The translations under genes and the position numbers were made by a program. DNA of 64,000 bases. Origin: Oscillospiraceae bacterium (GTDB taxonomy: Bacteria; Bacillota; Clostridia; Oscillospirales; CAG-272). Location: positions 33,518-97,517 of the forward strand of contig SVTK01000010.1 in the NCBI GenBank assembly GCA_015063805.1. Direction: 5' to 3'. Shown here piece after piece: positions 49,233 through 59,122 of the stretch. Position 1 is the first letter of the stretch; each line of letters starts with the position of its first letter. The notes under the pieces were generated by a model. That model ran no database searches, was not told the origin of the DNA, and worked only from the letters and a program-made list of their open reading frames with translations.

Positions 49233-50900
49233 ATGAGACGTTTGGTTTGGCTTGGTTTGCTGGTGATACTTTTGCTGTCATTGAGCGCTTGTGCCACTTC
49301 CTGGCAGGGCGAGTTTGGTGAAGGATTGTCCTGGTCGCTGGATTTTTGGGGGAATCTCCGGATTGAGGGGCAGGGAGCGATTCCCGATTATTCGATGACG
49401 GATGACGAAAACCCGCTTGACGATGAGTATAACGGTTCGCGTCCGCCTTGGATTATGGCAGAACGATATATCTCATCCATCGAAATCGGGGAAGGAATTA
49501 CCGAAATCGGTGATGAGGCATTTGCCCTTTGTATGGATGTAAAGTCGGTCAGCCTGCCCGACAGCCTGACTCGGATTGGTTGGAGATCTTTTCTCTATTG
49601 CGAGAAGCTGAAAAATATTATATTCCCCGACAGTCTGACTGAAATCGGATGGTATGCATTCGCAGGTTGCTCTTCTTTGACCGAGGTTCGTCTTCCCGAG
49701 CAGCTGACAGAGCTGGGACCGGAGGCGTTTAGATTATGCACAAAACTGCGGCAAATTTATCTTCCGGAGGGGATAAGTGCGGACTCTTTTTACGGGTGTG
49801 TAAATCTCGAGTCGATCATATTGGCGGAGGCACATACTCAGCTGTGTGTACAGGACGGAGTTCTGTTCAATCACGATAAAACTGAGTTGCTGCGCTATCC
49901 GCCAGGGAAAAAGGATACCGTTTACACGGTCCCCGATGGGGTTAAAATCGTTGGATATGCCTCGTTTTCTGATGCAGATTCGTTAGGAAAAATCTTACTC
50001 CCGGACGGAGTAGAAACGATTGATGATTATGCATTCCTAAACTGTTCGGCACTACGGGTGCTTGAACTTCCCGCATCTGTCACGGAAGTGCGGGACTATG
50101 CTTTCTCAGAATCCGGATTGGTTGAAATTACACTTCCGGATCATTTGACTGCACTCGGCGAGGGGCTATTTCATGAATGTGCTTCGCTTGAGCAGGTTCA
50201 GCTTCCTGTGTGTCTGGAAGAAATTCCCGACGGGTTGTTTTCCAACTGTGCTGTTTTGCGAGAGGTTGTAATCCCTGAGAACGTCGAGGGCATCGGAATG
50301 CATTCTTTTTCTTATTGCGATGAATTGGAGACCCTGCATATTCCGGCAAAGGCATGGGTGTATGAAGCTGCAATCCATCATTGCGATAACCTGCAGGAGA
50401 TAACCGTCGATGAAGATAGCCCCTACTTTTATACCATAGACGGCGTTTTGTTTGGTGATGGGCGGCCGTTTGGCGCGAGCGGTTCCACTCTGCTGGCCTA
50501 TCCCGCCGGAAAGCGGGACAAGACATACGTGATTCCTGACGGTGTGGTCCGGTTGGGACAATGTGCATTCAGCGGGACACGGTATTTGGAATGGGTCACG
50601 CTCCCCGATCCGGTGTGGTCGCTTGGTCCTTCGGTTTTCTATGACAGCCGCAGGTTAACTGGTATAATATTTGGTACCGGGGTAACTACGGTGCCCAGCT
50701 GTTTCTTTTGGAAATGCAGTCGTTTGAAGGAGATTTTTGTGACGGATCAGCTGGTCACGATTGAAGATGATGCATTCAGTGAAGCCGATTCGCTTCGTTA
50801 CATCACATATACCGGTACCGAGGAACAGTGGAATGCCATCGAGATTTGCGACGGTAACGAGGCGTTGTCTGGCGCCGAGATTATCTTCGGCGCAAACTAA
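49233..50900 (+). CDS. BspA-like leucine-rich-repeat (LRR_5) lipoprotein
   Basis: The product is 555 aa from ATG 49233 (AGGAGG seven bases before). Lipoprotein signal with lipobox LLSLSAC, then a series of at least twelve LRR_5 units of 22-24 residues with the pattern SLPDSLTRIGWRSF-YCEKLKNI and similar. It should be a surface protein for adhesion or host/protein binding. Base composition and codon use (many AT-ending codons such as GAT, ATT, GAA) differ from der and obgE on both sides, a sign of later acquisition. Confidence 0.88.
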   Translation: MRRLVWLGLLVILLLSLSACATSWQGEFGEGLSWSLDFWGNLRIEGQGAIPDYSMTDDENPLDDEYNGSRPPWIMAERYISSIEIGEGITEIGDEAFALCMDVKSVSLPDSLTRIGWRSFLYCEKLKNIIFPDSLTEIGWYAFAGCSSLTEVRLPEQLTELGPEAFRLCTKLRQIYLPEGISADSFYGCVNLESIILAEAHTQLCVQDGVLFNHDKTELLRYPPGKKDTVYTVPDGVKIVGYASFSDADSLGKILLPDGVETIDDYAFLNCSALRVLELPASVTEVRDYAFSESGLVEITLPDHLTALGEGLFHECASLEQVQLPVCLEEIPDGLFSNCAVLREVVIPENVEGIGMHSFSYCDELETLHIPAKAWVYEAAIHHCDNLQEITVDEDSPYFYTIDGVLFGDGRPFGASGSTLLAYPAGKRDKTYVIPDGVVRLGQCAFSGTRYLEWVTLPDPVWSLGPSVFYDSRRLTGIIFGTGVTTVPSCFFWKCSRLKEIFVTDQLVTIEDDAFSEADSLRYITYTGTEEQWNAIEICDGNEALSGAEIIFGAN

Positions 50901-50910
50901 ACTTTTATGA

Positions 50911-52218
<1,308 letters not shown>

Positions 52219-52220
52219 AA

Positions 52221-52256
52221 AGAATTGCCGTGCGGTCTGCACGGCAATTCTTTTTT
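52221..52256 (+). terminator. Terminator of obgE
   Basis: A 13-base perfect stem AGAATTGCCGTGC with a 5-base loop and T6. Confidence 0.93.
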
Positions 52257-52328
52257 GCGGGGCGTTGCCCCGTGCCCCATTGGGGGAGCCTTTTGAAAAA
52301 GGCTCCCCCAAGCCCCCGCGAAAACTTT
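52257..52328. repeat. Second copy of the intergenic hairpin cassette
   Basis: Contains GGGGGAGCCTTTT / AAAAGGCTCCCCC (52282-52309) and CCCCCGCGAAAACTTTG (52312-52328). The same two modules, in the same order but on the other strand, bound the cassette at 13508-13728. 52329-52440 shows no gene. Confidence 0.7.
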
Positions 52329-52440
52329 GTAAATGGAAATCGTGTACTTTCGCAGAATGGGCGAAACTGTGGGTTGCGGGACTTCTCCGAACGATCGAGG
52401 GAAGGGAATTGATTGCCGTACCATAACTCTTCAAGGATTC

Positions 52441-52806
52441 TCATACCACATTCTCCCCGTAGATCATTTCCCGAAGAACGATTTCCTCGGCTCGGTTGCG
52501 GATACTGTTCATAGCACCAACCCATGACATTTGGTCGTTTGCCTTCATAGCCTCCGTTACGCCCTCAGTTGCTTTCATTTGCTCGATAATAAGTTCAAGG
52601 CGGCTCTGTACCTGTTCGTTCAAGTCGGCCAGATAAGTCCACAGCTCACCGCTGAGAACGAGGTCATTAAAGCGGATTGGGCAATTCTCTTTGAGATAGT
52701 CCCTGTGCAATCGTCCCCAACGACCAATAGGTCTATTTTCCTCCGGCAAACGAATATCAGGAATATAGTAATCACTACAACGAATATAGTTCAGTTCGTG
52801 CATCAT
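52441..52806 (-). CDS. TnpV-family transposon-encoded protein
   Basis: The product is 121 aa. ATG 52806 or 52803 follows GGAGG. Matches the TnpV pattern: YYIPDIRLPEE-RPIGRWGRLHRDYLKE, then RF-DLVLSGELWTYLADLNEQ, and WVGAMNSIRNRAEEIV at the end. These small proteins ride on Clostridial transposons and conjugative elements and have no known enzyme role. No transposase, recombinase or inverted repeats are visible around it, so it is an orphan remnant. Its codon use is AT-rich like mobile DNA. Confidence 0.85.
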   Translation of the reverse strand: MMHELNYIRCSDYYIPDIRLPEENRPIGRWGRLHRDYLKENCPIRFNDLVLSGELWTYLADLNEQVQSRLELIIEQMKATEGVTEAMKANDQMSWVGAMNSIRNRAEEIVLREMIYGENVV

Positions 52807-52853
52807 ATGTACCTCCAATAATAACTTCAAACATTCGGTTAAAGATAGAAAAA

Positions 52854-52886
52854 GGCGATACCTGGTTATGAAAACCAAGTATCGCC
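52854..52886 (-). terminator. Hairpin upstream of tnpV
   Basis: Arms GGCGATACCTGGTT / AACCAAGTATCGCC with one mismatch-type pair and a minus-strand T run, 48 bases before the tnpV start: a terminator or attenuator. 52887-52976 shows no gene. Confidence 0.65.
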
Positions 52887-52976
52887 AATTTTTCTTGTCG
52901 CACTCCTGTACGGCAGCTACCCTATGTCAGTAATGTGCTCATACTGTCTTATTGGAAGCTACGGTACCCCGCGGTC

Positions 52977-55493
52977 TTATTCAATCCCTGTTACGGTGTA
53001 TCCTTCTTTTTCTACGGTTTTCTTCAGCTTTTTGTCTGAGATCTTTCCCTTCAGCGCAACAACTGCGGTGCCTGCCCCATGGTTTGCTACGGCTTCCGAT
53101 ACGGCGGGGAGAGCCTCCAGCGCCTTCTTCACGGTGGCTTCGCAATGGCCGCACATCATGCCGGTGATGTGCAGCGTGCGGCTGGATGCGTTGGCTGTGG
53201 CGGTTTTGCGCCGGGCGCGGTCGCGGGAGGCGTCGTGGATGCGGCAGAGGTTGAGCCGCAGGGCGTTGCTCACTACACAGAAGCTGGAGAGGCTCATGGC
53301 GGCGGCGCCGAACATGGGGTTCATCTCCCAGCCCAGCCAGCCAACGAACAGGCCGGCTGCCAGGGGAATCCCCAGGGTGTTGTAACAGAAGGCCCAGAAG
53401 AGGTTTTCCTTAATGTTGCGCAGGGCGGCGCGGCTGAGACGGATGGCGGCAGGCACATCAGAGAGGCGGCTGTGCATCAGCACTACGTCGGCGGCGTCTA
53501 TGGCCACGTCGGTGCCGGCACCAATGGCAATGCCGATGTCGGCACGGGTCAGGGCGGGGGCATCGTTGATGCCGTCCCCCACCATGGCCACCTTCCCCTG
53601 CTTTTGCAGGTCGCGGATCACCGCTTCCTTTCCGTCGGGGAGCACCCCGGCGATGACTTCATCCACCCCCACCTGGGCACCGATGGCCCGGGCGGTGGCA
53701 GTATTGTCTCCGGTGAGCATGACCACGCGGATGCCCATCCCATGCAGCGCGGCAATAGCGGCGGGACTGTCCTCCTTGATCACATCTGCCACGGCGATCA
53801 CACCGGCAAATTCTCTCTCCCAAGCGAAAAACAGGGGCGTTTTGCCTTCACCCGCCCACCGGTCCGCCAGCTCCAGGGCATCGGCGGGGATTGGGCATAT
53901 CTCTCCCACAAAGGCGCGGTTGCCGCCGTAGAGAAGGGTCGCATCGGCGGTAGCGCTCATGGCCACACGCCCCTGCAGTCCTCGGCCGGGGATGGCGGTA
54001 AAATCGGTGACAGGGCGGGGCTGCAGTCCCATTCCCCGTGCTTTTTCCACAATGGCGGCCGAGAGGGGATGCTCACTCAGGGCCTCCAGGGAGTAGACCG
54101 CCGTGAGAAAATCCACGGTCTCGGCTTCTTCCCGCTGATGGGCGCAGTAGATGTCGGTGACATGGGGCTTGCCCTCGGTGACGGTTCCGGTTTTGTCCAG
54201 CACCGCAATGTCCACCTTCCCCGCTTCCTCCAGGGAAACGGCGGTTTTGAAGAGGATACCGTTCCGCGCCCCCACGCCGCTGCCCACCATGATTGCCACG
54301 GGGGTAGCCAGCCCCAGGGCGCAGGGACAGCTGATTACCAGCACCGAGATGCCCCGGGCAAGGGCGTAGCCCACCGTTTCCCCAAAGATCAGCCAAAGGG
54401 CGGTGGTGACCAGGGCAATGGCCATGACCGTGGGAACAAAGATGCCCGACACCCGGTCGGCGATCTTGGCGATGGGGGCCTTGGTGGCAGCGGCATCGCT
54501 GACCATGCGGATGATCCCCGAGAGGGCGGTATCCTCTCCCACGCGGGTAGCCTCACAGCGCAGGAAGCCCGACTGATTGAGCGTTGCGGCGTACACACTG
54601 TCTCCCATCCCCTTATCGGCAGGGATGCTCTCTCCCGTCAGGGCGGACTCGTTGACGGCGCTGATTCCCTCCAACACGGTGCCGTCCACGGGGATGCTCT
54701 CTCCGGGCCGGACCACAAAAATATCACCCTTTTTCACCTGCGATGCCGGAACGGTGATCTCTTCGCCGTCCCGCAGAAGGGTTGCGGTCTGGGGGGCGAG
54801 CTGCATCAGACTGCGGAGGGCATCGGTGGTTTTGCCCTTGGCCCGGGCCTCCAGCATCTTGCCCACGGTAATCAGAGCCACGATCATGGCCGCCGATTCA
54901 AAGTAAAGGCCGTGGAGATGATGTGCGGCATGGGTAGGATCAGCGGTCATGGCGAAGAGAACGGCGGTGCTGTAGACAAACGCCGCGCCCGACCCCAGAG
55001 CCACCAGAGTGTCCATGTTGGGGGAGCGGTGAAGCAGTCCCCGCGTACCGCTGACAAAAAACTTTTGGTTGATGATCATCACGATGGCGGCAAGAAGCAG
55101 CTGCGTAAGACCGATCGCCAGGGGATTGCTGGCCAAAAACGCCGGCAGAGGCCATCCCCACATGGTGTGTCCCATGGAGATATACATCAGAAGCGTCAAG
55201 AATCCCAGGGACGCGATCAGGCGGCGGCACAGGGCAGGGGTATCTCCCTCCGGCGAGGATTCGACCTCGGAACCTCGGCCCACCTGGGGGGAATCCCCCT
55301 GCCGTGCGGCACCGTAGCCCGCTTTTTTCACCGCGGCGATGATCGCCTCCGGGGGGGCGGTGCCCTCCACACCCATGGAATTGGTCAGCAGATTGACCGT
55401 GCAGGCACTGACCCCATCCACGGCGGAGACTGCCTTCTCAACCCGTGCCGAGCAGGCGGCACAGCTCATTCCCGTTACGTTGTACTGTTCCAT
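52977..55493 (-). CDS. copA: Copper-exporting P1B-type ATPase with N- and C-terminal HMA domains
   Basis: The product is 838 aa from ATG 55493 (GGAAGGA four bases before; the upstream TTG is less likely). HMA 1 with GMSCAAC at residues 8-14, then a Glu/Ser linker, eight membrane segments, the TGES actuator, CPC in ISCPCALGLATP near residue 385, DKTGT near 432, HPLSAAI and GDGINDAPAL near 640. The first NxxxxYN and later MxxSS-type helices give Cu+ specificity. A second HMA (HITGMMCGHCEATVKK) makes up the last 60 residues, where a separate CopZ is usual. It pumps Cu+ out of the cell. Confidence 0.95.
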   Translation of the reverse strand: MEQYNVTGMSCAACSARVEKAVSAVDGVSACTVNLLTNSMGVEGTAPPEAIIAAVKKAGYGAARQGDSPQVGRGSEVESSPEGDTPALCRRLIASLGFLTLLMYISMGHTMWGWPLPAFLASNPLAIGLTQLLLAAIVMIINQKFFVSGTRGLLHRSPNMDTLVALGSGAAFVYSTAVLFAMTADPTHAAHHLHGLYFESAAMIVALITVGKMLEARAKGKTTDALRSLMQLAPQTATLLRDGEEITVPASQVKKGDIFVVRPGESIPVDGTVLEGISAVNESALTGESIPADKGMGDSVYAATLNQSGFLRCEATRVGEDTALSGIIRMVSDAAATKAPIAKIADRVSGIFVPTVMAIALVTTALWLIFGETVGYALARGISVLVISCPCALGLATPVAIMVGSGVGARNGILFKTAVSLEEAGKVDIAVLDKTGTVTEGKPHVTDIYCAHQREEAETVDFLTAVYSLEALSEHPLSAAIVEKARGMGLQPRPVTDFTAIPGRGLQGRVAMSATADATLLYGGNRAFVGEICPIPADALELADRWAGEGKTPLFFAWEREFAGVIAVADVIKEDSPAAIAALHGMGIRVVMLTGDNTATARAIGAQVGVDEVIAGVLPDGKEAVIRDLQKQGKVAMVGDGINDAPALTRADIGIAIGAGTDVAIDAADVVLMHSRLSDVPAAIRLSRAALRNIKENLFWAFCYNTLGIPLAAGLFVGWLGWEMNPMFGAAAMSLSSFCVVSNALRLNLCRIHDASRDRARRKTATANASSRTLHITGMMCGHCEATVKKALEALPAVSEAVANHGAGTAVVALKGKISDKKLKKTVEKEGYTVTGIE

Positions 55494-55508
55494 ATTTTCC
55501 TTCCCCAA

Positions 55509-55820
55509 TTACTTCATCAGTTTTTGCAGGGTAGTCACCAGCTCGTCGATCACCCCGTCCTCACCCTCGCGAAGGTCCCGTGCGACACAGCCCCGCATAT
55601 GGCGGGCGATCAGTTCACGGTTGAAGGCGTTGACTGCGGCGTTCACCGCGGCCGATTGGGTGAGAATATCGTTGCAGTAGGCATCCTTCTCCAGCATACC
55701 ACGAATGCCCCGGATCTGTCCCTCAATGCGGCTGAGCCGATTCATGAGGGCGCGTTTTTCTTCTTCGCTGCGCAGAGTCTTCTTTTCCTCTGCGGCACAG
55801 CAGGAACATGAATTTTCCAT
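55509..55820 (-). CDS. csoR: Copper-sensing repressor CsoR
   Basis: The product is 103 aa, all-helical. The Cu+ ligands are visible as Cys in DAYCNDILTQ and His-x3-Cys in ARHMRGCV. The N-terminus has an extra Cys cluster (NSCSCC). On Cu+ binding it leaves its GC-rich palindromic operator. Such a site lies at 57109-57125, just downstream of the -10 of the MFS-csoR-copA promoter, so self-regulation is expected. 15 bases separate it from copA. Confidence 0.93.
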   Translation of the reverse strand: MENSCSCCAAEEKKTLRSEEEKRALMNRLSRIEGQIRGIRGMLEKDAYCNDILTQSAAVNAAVNAFNRELIARHMRGCVARDLREGEDGVIDELVTTLQKLMK

Positions 55821-55851
55821 GTGTATTCTCCTGTTTTGAGATTTTCGGTTA

Positions 55852-57021
55852 CTATGCTTTTTTCTTCAACAGTGTTTGCGTCCAAACGGTAATTACTGCC
55901 ATGATAATGAAAGCACAGACGATGTAGATGGGGAAAACATACATTCCCAGGTTTTGTCCAAGTAAACCGCACAGCAGAGGTCCCACCAAAATTCCGACAT
56001 AGGCCGATGCCATTTGCAGGCTGATAACCGATTCCGAAACGTCCCTTCCAAAGCTCTCGGGGGCTAAGTAATTGAAGTTCGGAAACAACGGACCGTTTCC
56101 GAGTCCGATCATAAATAACCCTATCGAGCAAAGGATCGCAGGGCCGGGGATCGCCAGCAGAAGGACAGCCGCGCTCAGCACCAATTCGCTCATCGCGATA
56201 ATGCTCCAGCTATGCAGTTTGTTTGCAATCACACCGGACAAAAATCTGCCGAGTGCCATACCAACGAAATAGAACAGCACGACACTTGCCGCTTGTTCAG
56301 CCGTCATATGTTTATTCTCGACAAGGTAAGTACTTCCCCAACCGCTGCAGCTGCATTCAATCACGCAGGTCAGAAAGAACAGCGCGCACATGGGCTTTAC
56401 GCCCGGTATTTTCAAGGTTTCTCTGATGGTGATACTTTTTGATTTCTCCACATCTGTTGTGCCTTCGGTTTTGCTGACCTTTTTCCAAACGGGCAGTGAA
56501 ACAAACAGCAGAATGCTGATGGCAATTTGGATGAAAAATGCAATTCGATAACCGTTTCTCCATCCGTTTGCTCCGCCGATGACCAAAGACAGAATATAGG
56601 GACTGACCGATACGCCGATTCCGTAAAAACAATGGAGAAAACTCATCTGCTTGGCCGAATAATGCAATGCAACGTAATTGTTCAATGCCACGTCAATCGC
56701 TCCCGCACCAAGGCCAAGCGGAACAGCGAGGAGAACCATAAACCAAATATTTGTCGAGAACGAGAACCCGATCAAAGCGACGGCAGTCAGCAAAGTGCTG
56801 ACTGCTGTCACCTTGCTTGTACCGAACTTGTGAATTAGTCGTGCGCTGATGAGGCTCGATACGATCGTTCCGCAAGCAACGGTTGAAGTGATAAAACTGC
56901 CATATGAGATGGGGAGATCAAAATCTGCATAAATCGCGGGCCAAGCCGTTCCGAACAGTGAATCCGGCAATCCTAAGCCGATAAAAGCAATATAAATTAC
57001 ACACAAAAGAAATCTCGCCAT
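55852..57021 (-). CDS. MFS transporter in the copper operon
   Basis: The product is 389 aa from ATG 57021 (GAGG nine bases before), with twelve membrane segments. It has the MFS loop 2-3 motif region (SARLIHKFGTSKVTAV) and a CSGWGSTYL helix. It is the first gene after the CsoR-controlled promoter and 31 bases ahead of csoR, so it should be induced by copper. MFS proteins of the CcoA type import copper, others export drugs or sugars (FucP/NarK-like); the substrate here is unknown. The gene is AT-richer than csoR and copA, so it may have joined the operon later. Confidence 0.85.
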   Translation of the reverse strand: MARFLLCVIYIAFIGLGLPDSLFGTAWPAIYADFDLPISYGSFITSTVACGTIVSSLISARLIHKFGTSKVTAVSTLLTAVALIGFSFSTNIWFMVLLAVPLGLGAGAIDVALNNYVALHYSAKQMSFLHCFYGIGVSVSPYILSLVIGGANGWRNGYRIAFFIQIAISILLFVSLPVWKKVSKTEGTTDVEKSKSITIRETLKIPGVKPMCALFFLTCVIECSCSGWGSTYLVENKHMTAEQAASVVLFYFVGMALGRFLSGVIANKLHSWSIIAMSELVLSAAVLLLAIPGPAILCSIGLFMIGLGNGPLFPNFNYLAPESFGRDVSESVISLQMASAYVGILVGPLLCGLLGQNLGMYVFPIYIVCAFIIMAVITVWTQTLLKKKA

Positions 57022-57108
57022 AATGGATTACCTCTTTAGGATTAACCGTATCCTTCCCCGTCAAATTCATATTTGTCAAACGAGCCTCATTCCTTCCAGG
57101 CCTCGCAT

Positions 57109-57125
57109 ATACCCCCATGGGGTAT
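57109..57125 (-). promoter_or_regulatory. CsoR operator
   Basis: The palindrome ATACCCC-CAT-GGGGTAT matches the known CsoR box (ATACCCNNNNGGGTAT type). It lies directly downstream of the -10, where a bound repressor would block transcription. Confidence 0.85.
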
Positions 57126-57129
57126 TTAT

Positions 57130-57158
57130 ATTATACCTTTTTCCTCTTCTTTTGTCAA
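57130..57158 (-). promoter_or_regulatory. Promoter of the MFS-csoR-copA operon
   Basis: Minus strand TTGACA, 17-base spacer, TATAAT. Confidence 0.92.
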
Positions 57159-57217
57159 GAGGGAAATTTCATTTCCGCCCCTCAACTAACGGTAGACGCA
57201 TCTCACCCAATCGGTGA

Positions 57218-57246
57218 TTGACTGCACGGGAGGGCTATGTTATACT
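57218..57246 (+). promoter_or_regulatory. Promoter of the ABC exporter pair
   Basis: TTGACT, 17-base spacer, TATACT. Confidence 0.8.
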
Positions 57247-57274
57247 GAATCCGACCCACTCGGGAGGTGAAACA

Positions 57275-59122
57275 ATGAAACCCAAGACAAAAGATGAAAA
57301 GAAGAAAAAGCTGTCCCCGGGACGGACAGCTTCCAATAATTTGTTTGCTCTGCGCAGCATCTGGCGGGCATCTCCGCTGTATTTGGCCGTTTACCTGGGC
57401 TCCTCTCTGCTGTACGGTGTGCTGGACTTTCTCAGCGAGGGCTATCTGCTCCGGCGGGTGGTCAATGGCATCGATGCCGGGGAAGACATCCGCGGTATCG
57501 TGCGGTATGTACTGGTGCTGGGTACCGTGATGCTGGTGAGCTATCTCGGGATGCGCTTGTTCTGGAACCTGGTTTCTCCCATTGAGCAGCGCAAGGTGGG
57601 CGCTTATGTGGAAAAATTGCTCTTTCGCCAGGCGGCGGAGGTGGAGCTGGCCTGCTACGAGGATCCCGCCTTCTATGACAAGTACGTCAAAGCCATGGAC
57701 GAGGCCTATTCCCGCATGATGAAGGTGATGTACACCCTGGACAACCTCATCGCCCGGGTGGTGGCCCTGGCGGCAAACTCGGCTCTGCTCTTTGTCATCG
57801 ACCCCTGGTTGATCCTGTTCGGGCTGTTCCCGCTTTTGCTGGGCTTTTTCCGTCGGCTGGCCAACGTGGCGCGGCACGACATGGAAAGCGAGCGCAAGCC
57901 CATCAACCGCCGTGCCGCCTATGTCCGCCGCACCTTCTACCAGGGCGAATATGCCAAGGAAATGCGCATCGGCGGGATGTACGCCACCCTTCTGCGGGAT
58001 CTGCGGGAAACCTATGCCGATTTCCGTCGGGTGATTCGCCGACACGGCCTGCGCCGCGCCATCTACGGCTACATCGATGTGATTGGTCTGGAGGTGGTCA
58101 CCATCCTGGGGGCTACCCTCTACGCCGTGTGGAGCACCATGTGTGTGGGCAGTGCCAACGGTGGAATGCAGGTGGGGGACTGCATTGTGGTGCTGGGTTC
58201 TATCGGCACCATTTCCTACTGCCTCAACAATCTTCTGCAGAATTTCGCCGAGTTCGGCGAGCACGCCCTCTTCCTTGAGGATGTGCGGTATTTTCTCGAC
58301 TATGAACCTGCAATCCGGGGCGGCACCGAGGATGTTCCTCCCACAGGGGGCGAGATCGTGGTGCGGGGACTGACCTTCCGTTACGCCGGCAGTGAGCAGG
58401 ACACCCTGCGGGAGATTGATTTTGTTTGGCACCGCGGGGAGCGGATTGCCCTGGTGGGGAGCAACGGCTCGGGAAAGACTACCCTGGTCAAGCTGCTGCT
58501 CCGATTGTACGATCCCTGCGCCGGGGAGATCACCCTGGACGGCCGGCCTATCCGGGACTTTTCCCTTGCCGCCTATCGGGGGAGCTTCAGCACGGTTTTC
58601 CAGGATTTCAAGCTCCTCTCCCTGTCGGTGCGGGATAATATTCTGCTTCGCCCCGCCAAAGAGGGGGATGATGCGCGGCTGGAAGCAGCCCTGGCCGAGA
58701 GCGGTGCTGCGGCCCGCGTGGCCCGGTTTTCTGCAGGGTTGGACACCATCCTCACCCGTGAATTTGACGACAAGGGGGAGAACCTGTCAGTGGGGGAACA
58801 GCAGAAGCTGTCCCTGGCCCGGGTCTTTGCCGACGACTGCCCCTTTGTTCTGCTGGACGAGCCCTCCAGCGCCCTTGACCCCATTGCCGAGTACACCATG
58901 TTCGAAAACATGATGCGGGCCACCCGGGGAAAGAGCGTGATCTTCATTTCCCACCGCCTGTCCTCCGCTGTGCTGGCCGACCGGGTGATCATGATGGAGG
59001 ACGGCAGGATCGCCGAGTGCGGTACCCACGCCGAGCTGATGGAAAAGGACGGCAAATATGCCGCCATGTTCCGCCGCCAGGCCGAGAATTACCTGGGAAG
59101 TGAGGTGAGCATCAATGGCTAA
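57275..59122 (+). CDS. ABC exporter subunit 1 (permease-ATPase fusion)
   Basis: The product is 615 aa from ATG 57275 (GGGAGGTGAAACA upstream). Six membrane segments (about 30-325), then the ATPase with Walker A GSNGSGKTTL near residue 397, Q-loop TVFQDFK, a degenerate signature LSVGEQQKLSLARV, Walker B VLLDEPSSALD and switch His ISHR. With the next gene it forms a type-I heterodimeric exporter of lipids, peptides or drugs. The degenerate signature (SVGEQ instead of SGGxQ) is usual for one half of asymmetric pairs. Confidence 0.92.
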   Translation: MKPKTKDEKKKKLSPGRTASNNLFALRSIWRASPLYLAVYLGSSLLYGVLDFLSEGYLLRRVVNGIDAGEDIRGIVRYVLVLGTVMLVSYLGMRLFWNLVSPIEQRKVGAYVEKLLFRQAAEVELACYEDPAFYDKYVKAMDEAYSRMMKVMYTLDNLIARVVALAANSALLFVIDPWLILFGLFPLLLGFFRRLANVARHDMESERKPINRRAAYVRRTFYQGEYAKEMRIGGMYATLLRDLRETYADFRRVIRRHGLRRAIYGYIDVIGLEVVTILGATLYAVWSTMCVGSANGGMQVGDCIVVLGSIGTISYCLNNLLQNFAEFGEHALFLEDVRYFLDYEPAIRGGTEDVPPTGGEIVVRGLTFRYAGSEQDTLREIDFVWHRGERIALVGSNGSGKTTLVKLLLRLYDPCAGEITLDGRPIRDFSLAAYRGSFSTVFQDFKLLSLSVRDNILLRPAKEGDDARLEAALAESGAAARVARFSAGLDTILTREFDDKGENLSVGEQQKLSLARVFADDCPFVLLDEPSSALDPIAEYTMFENMMRATRGKSVIFISHRLSSAVLADRVIMMEDGRIAECGTHAELMEKDGKYAAMFRRQAENYLGSEVSING

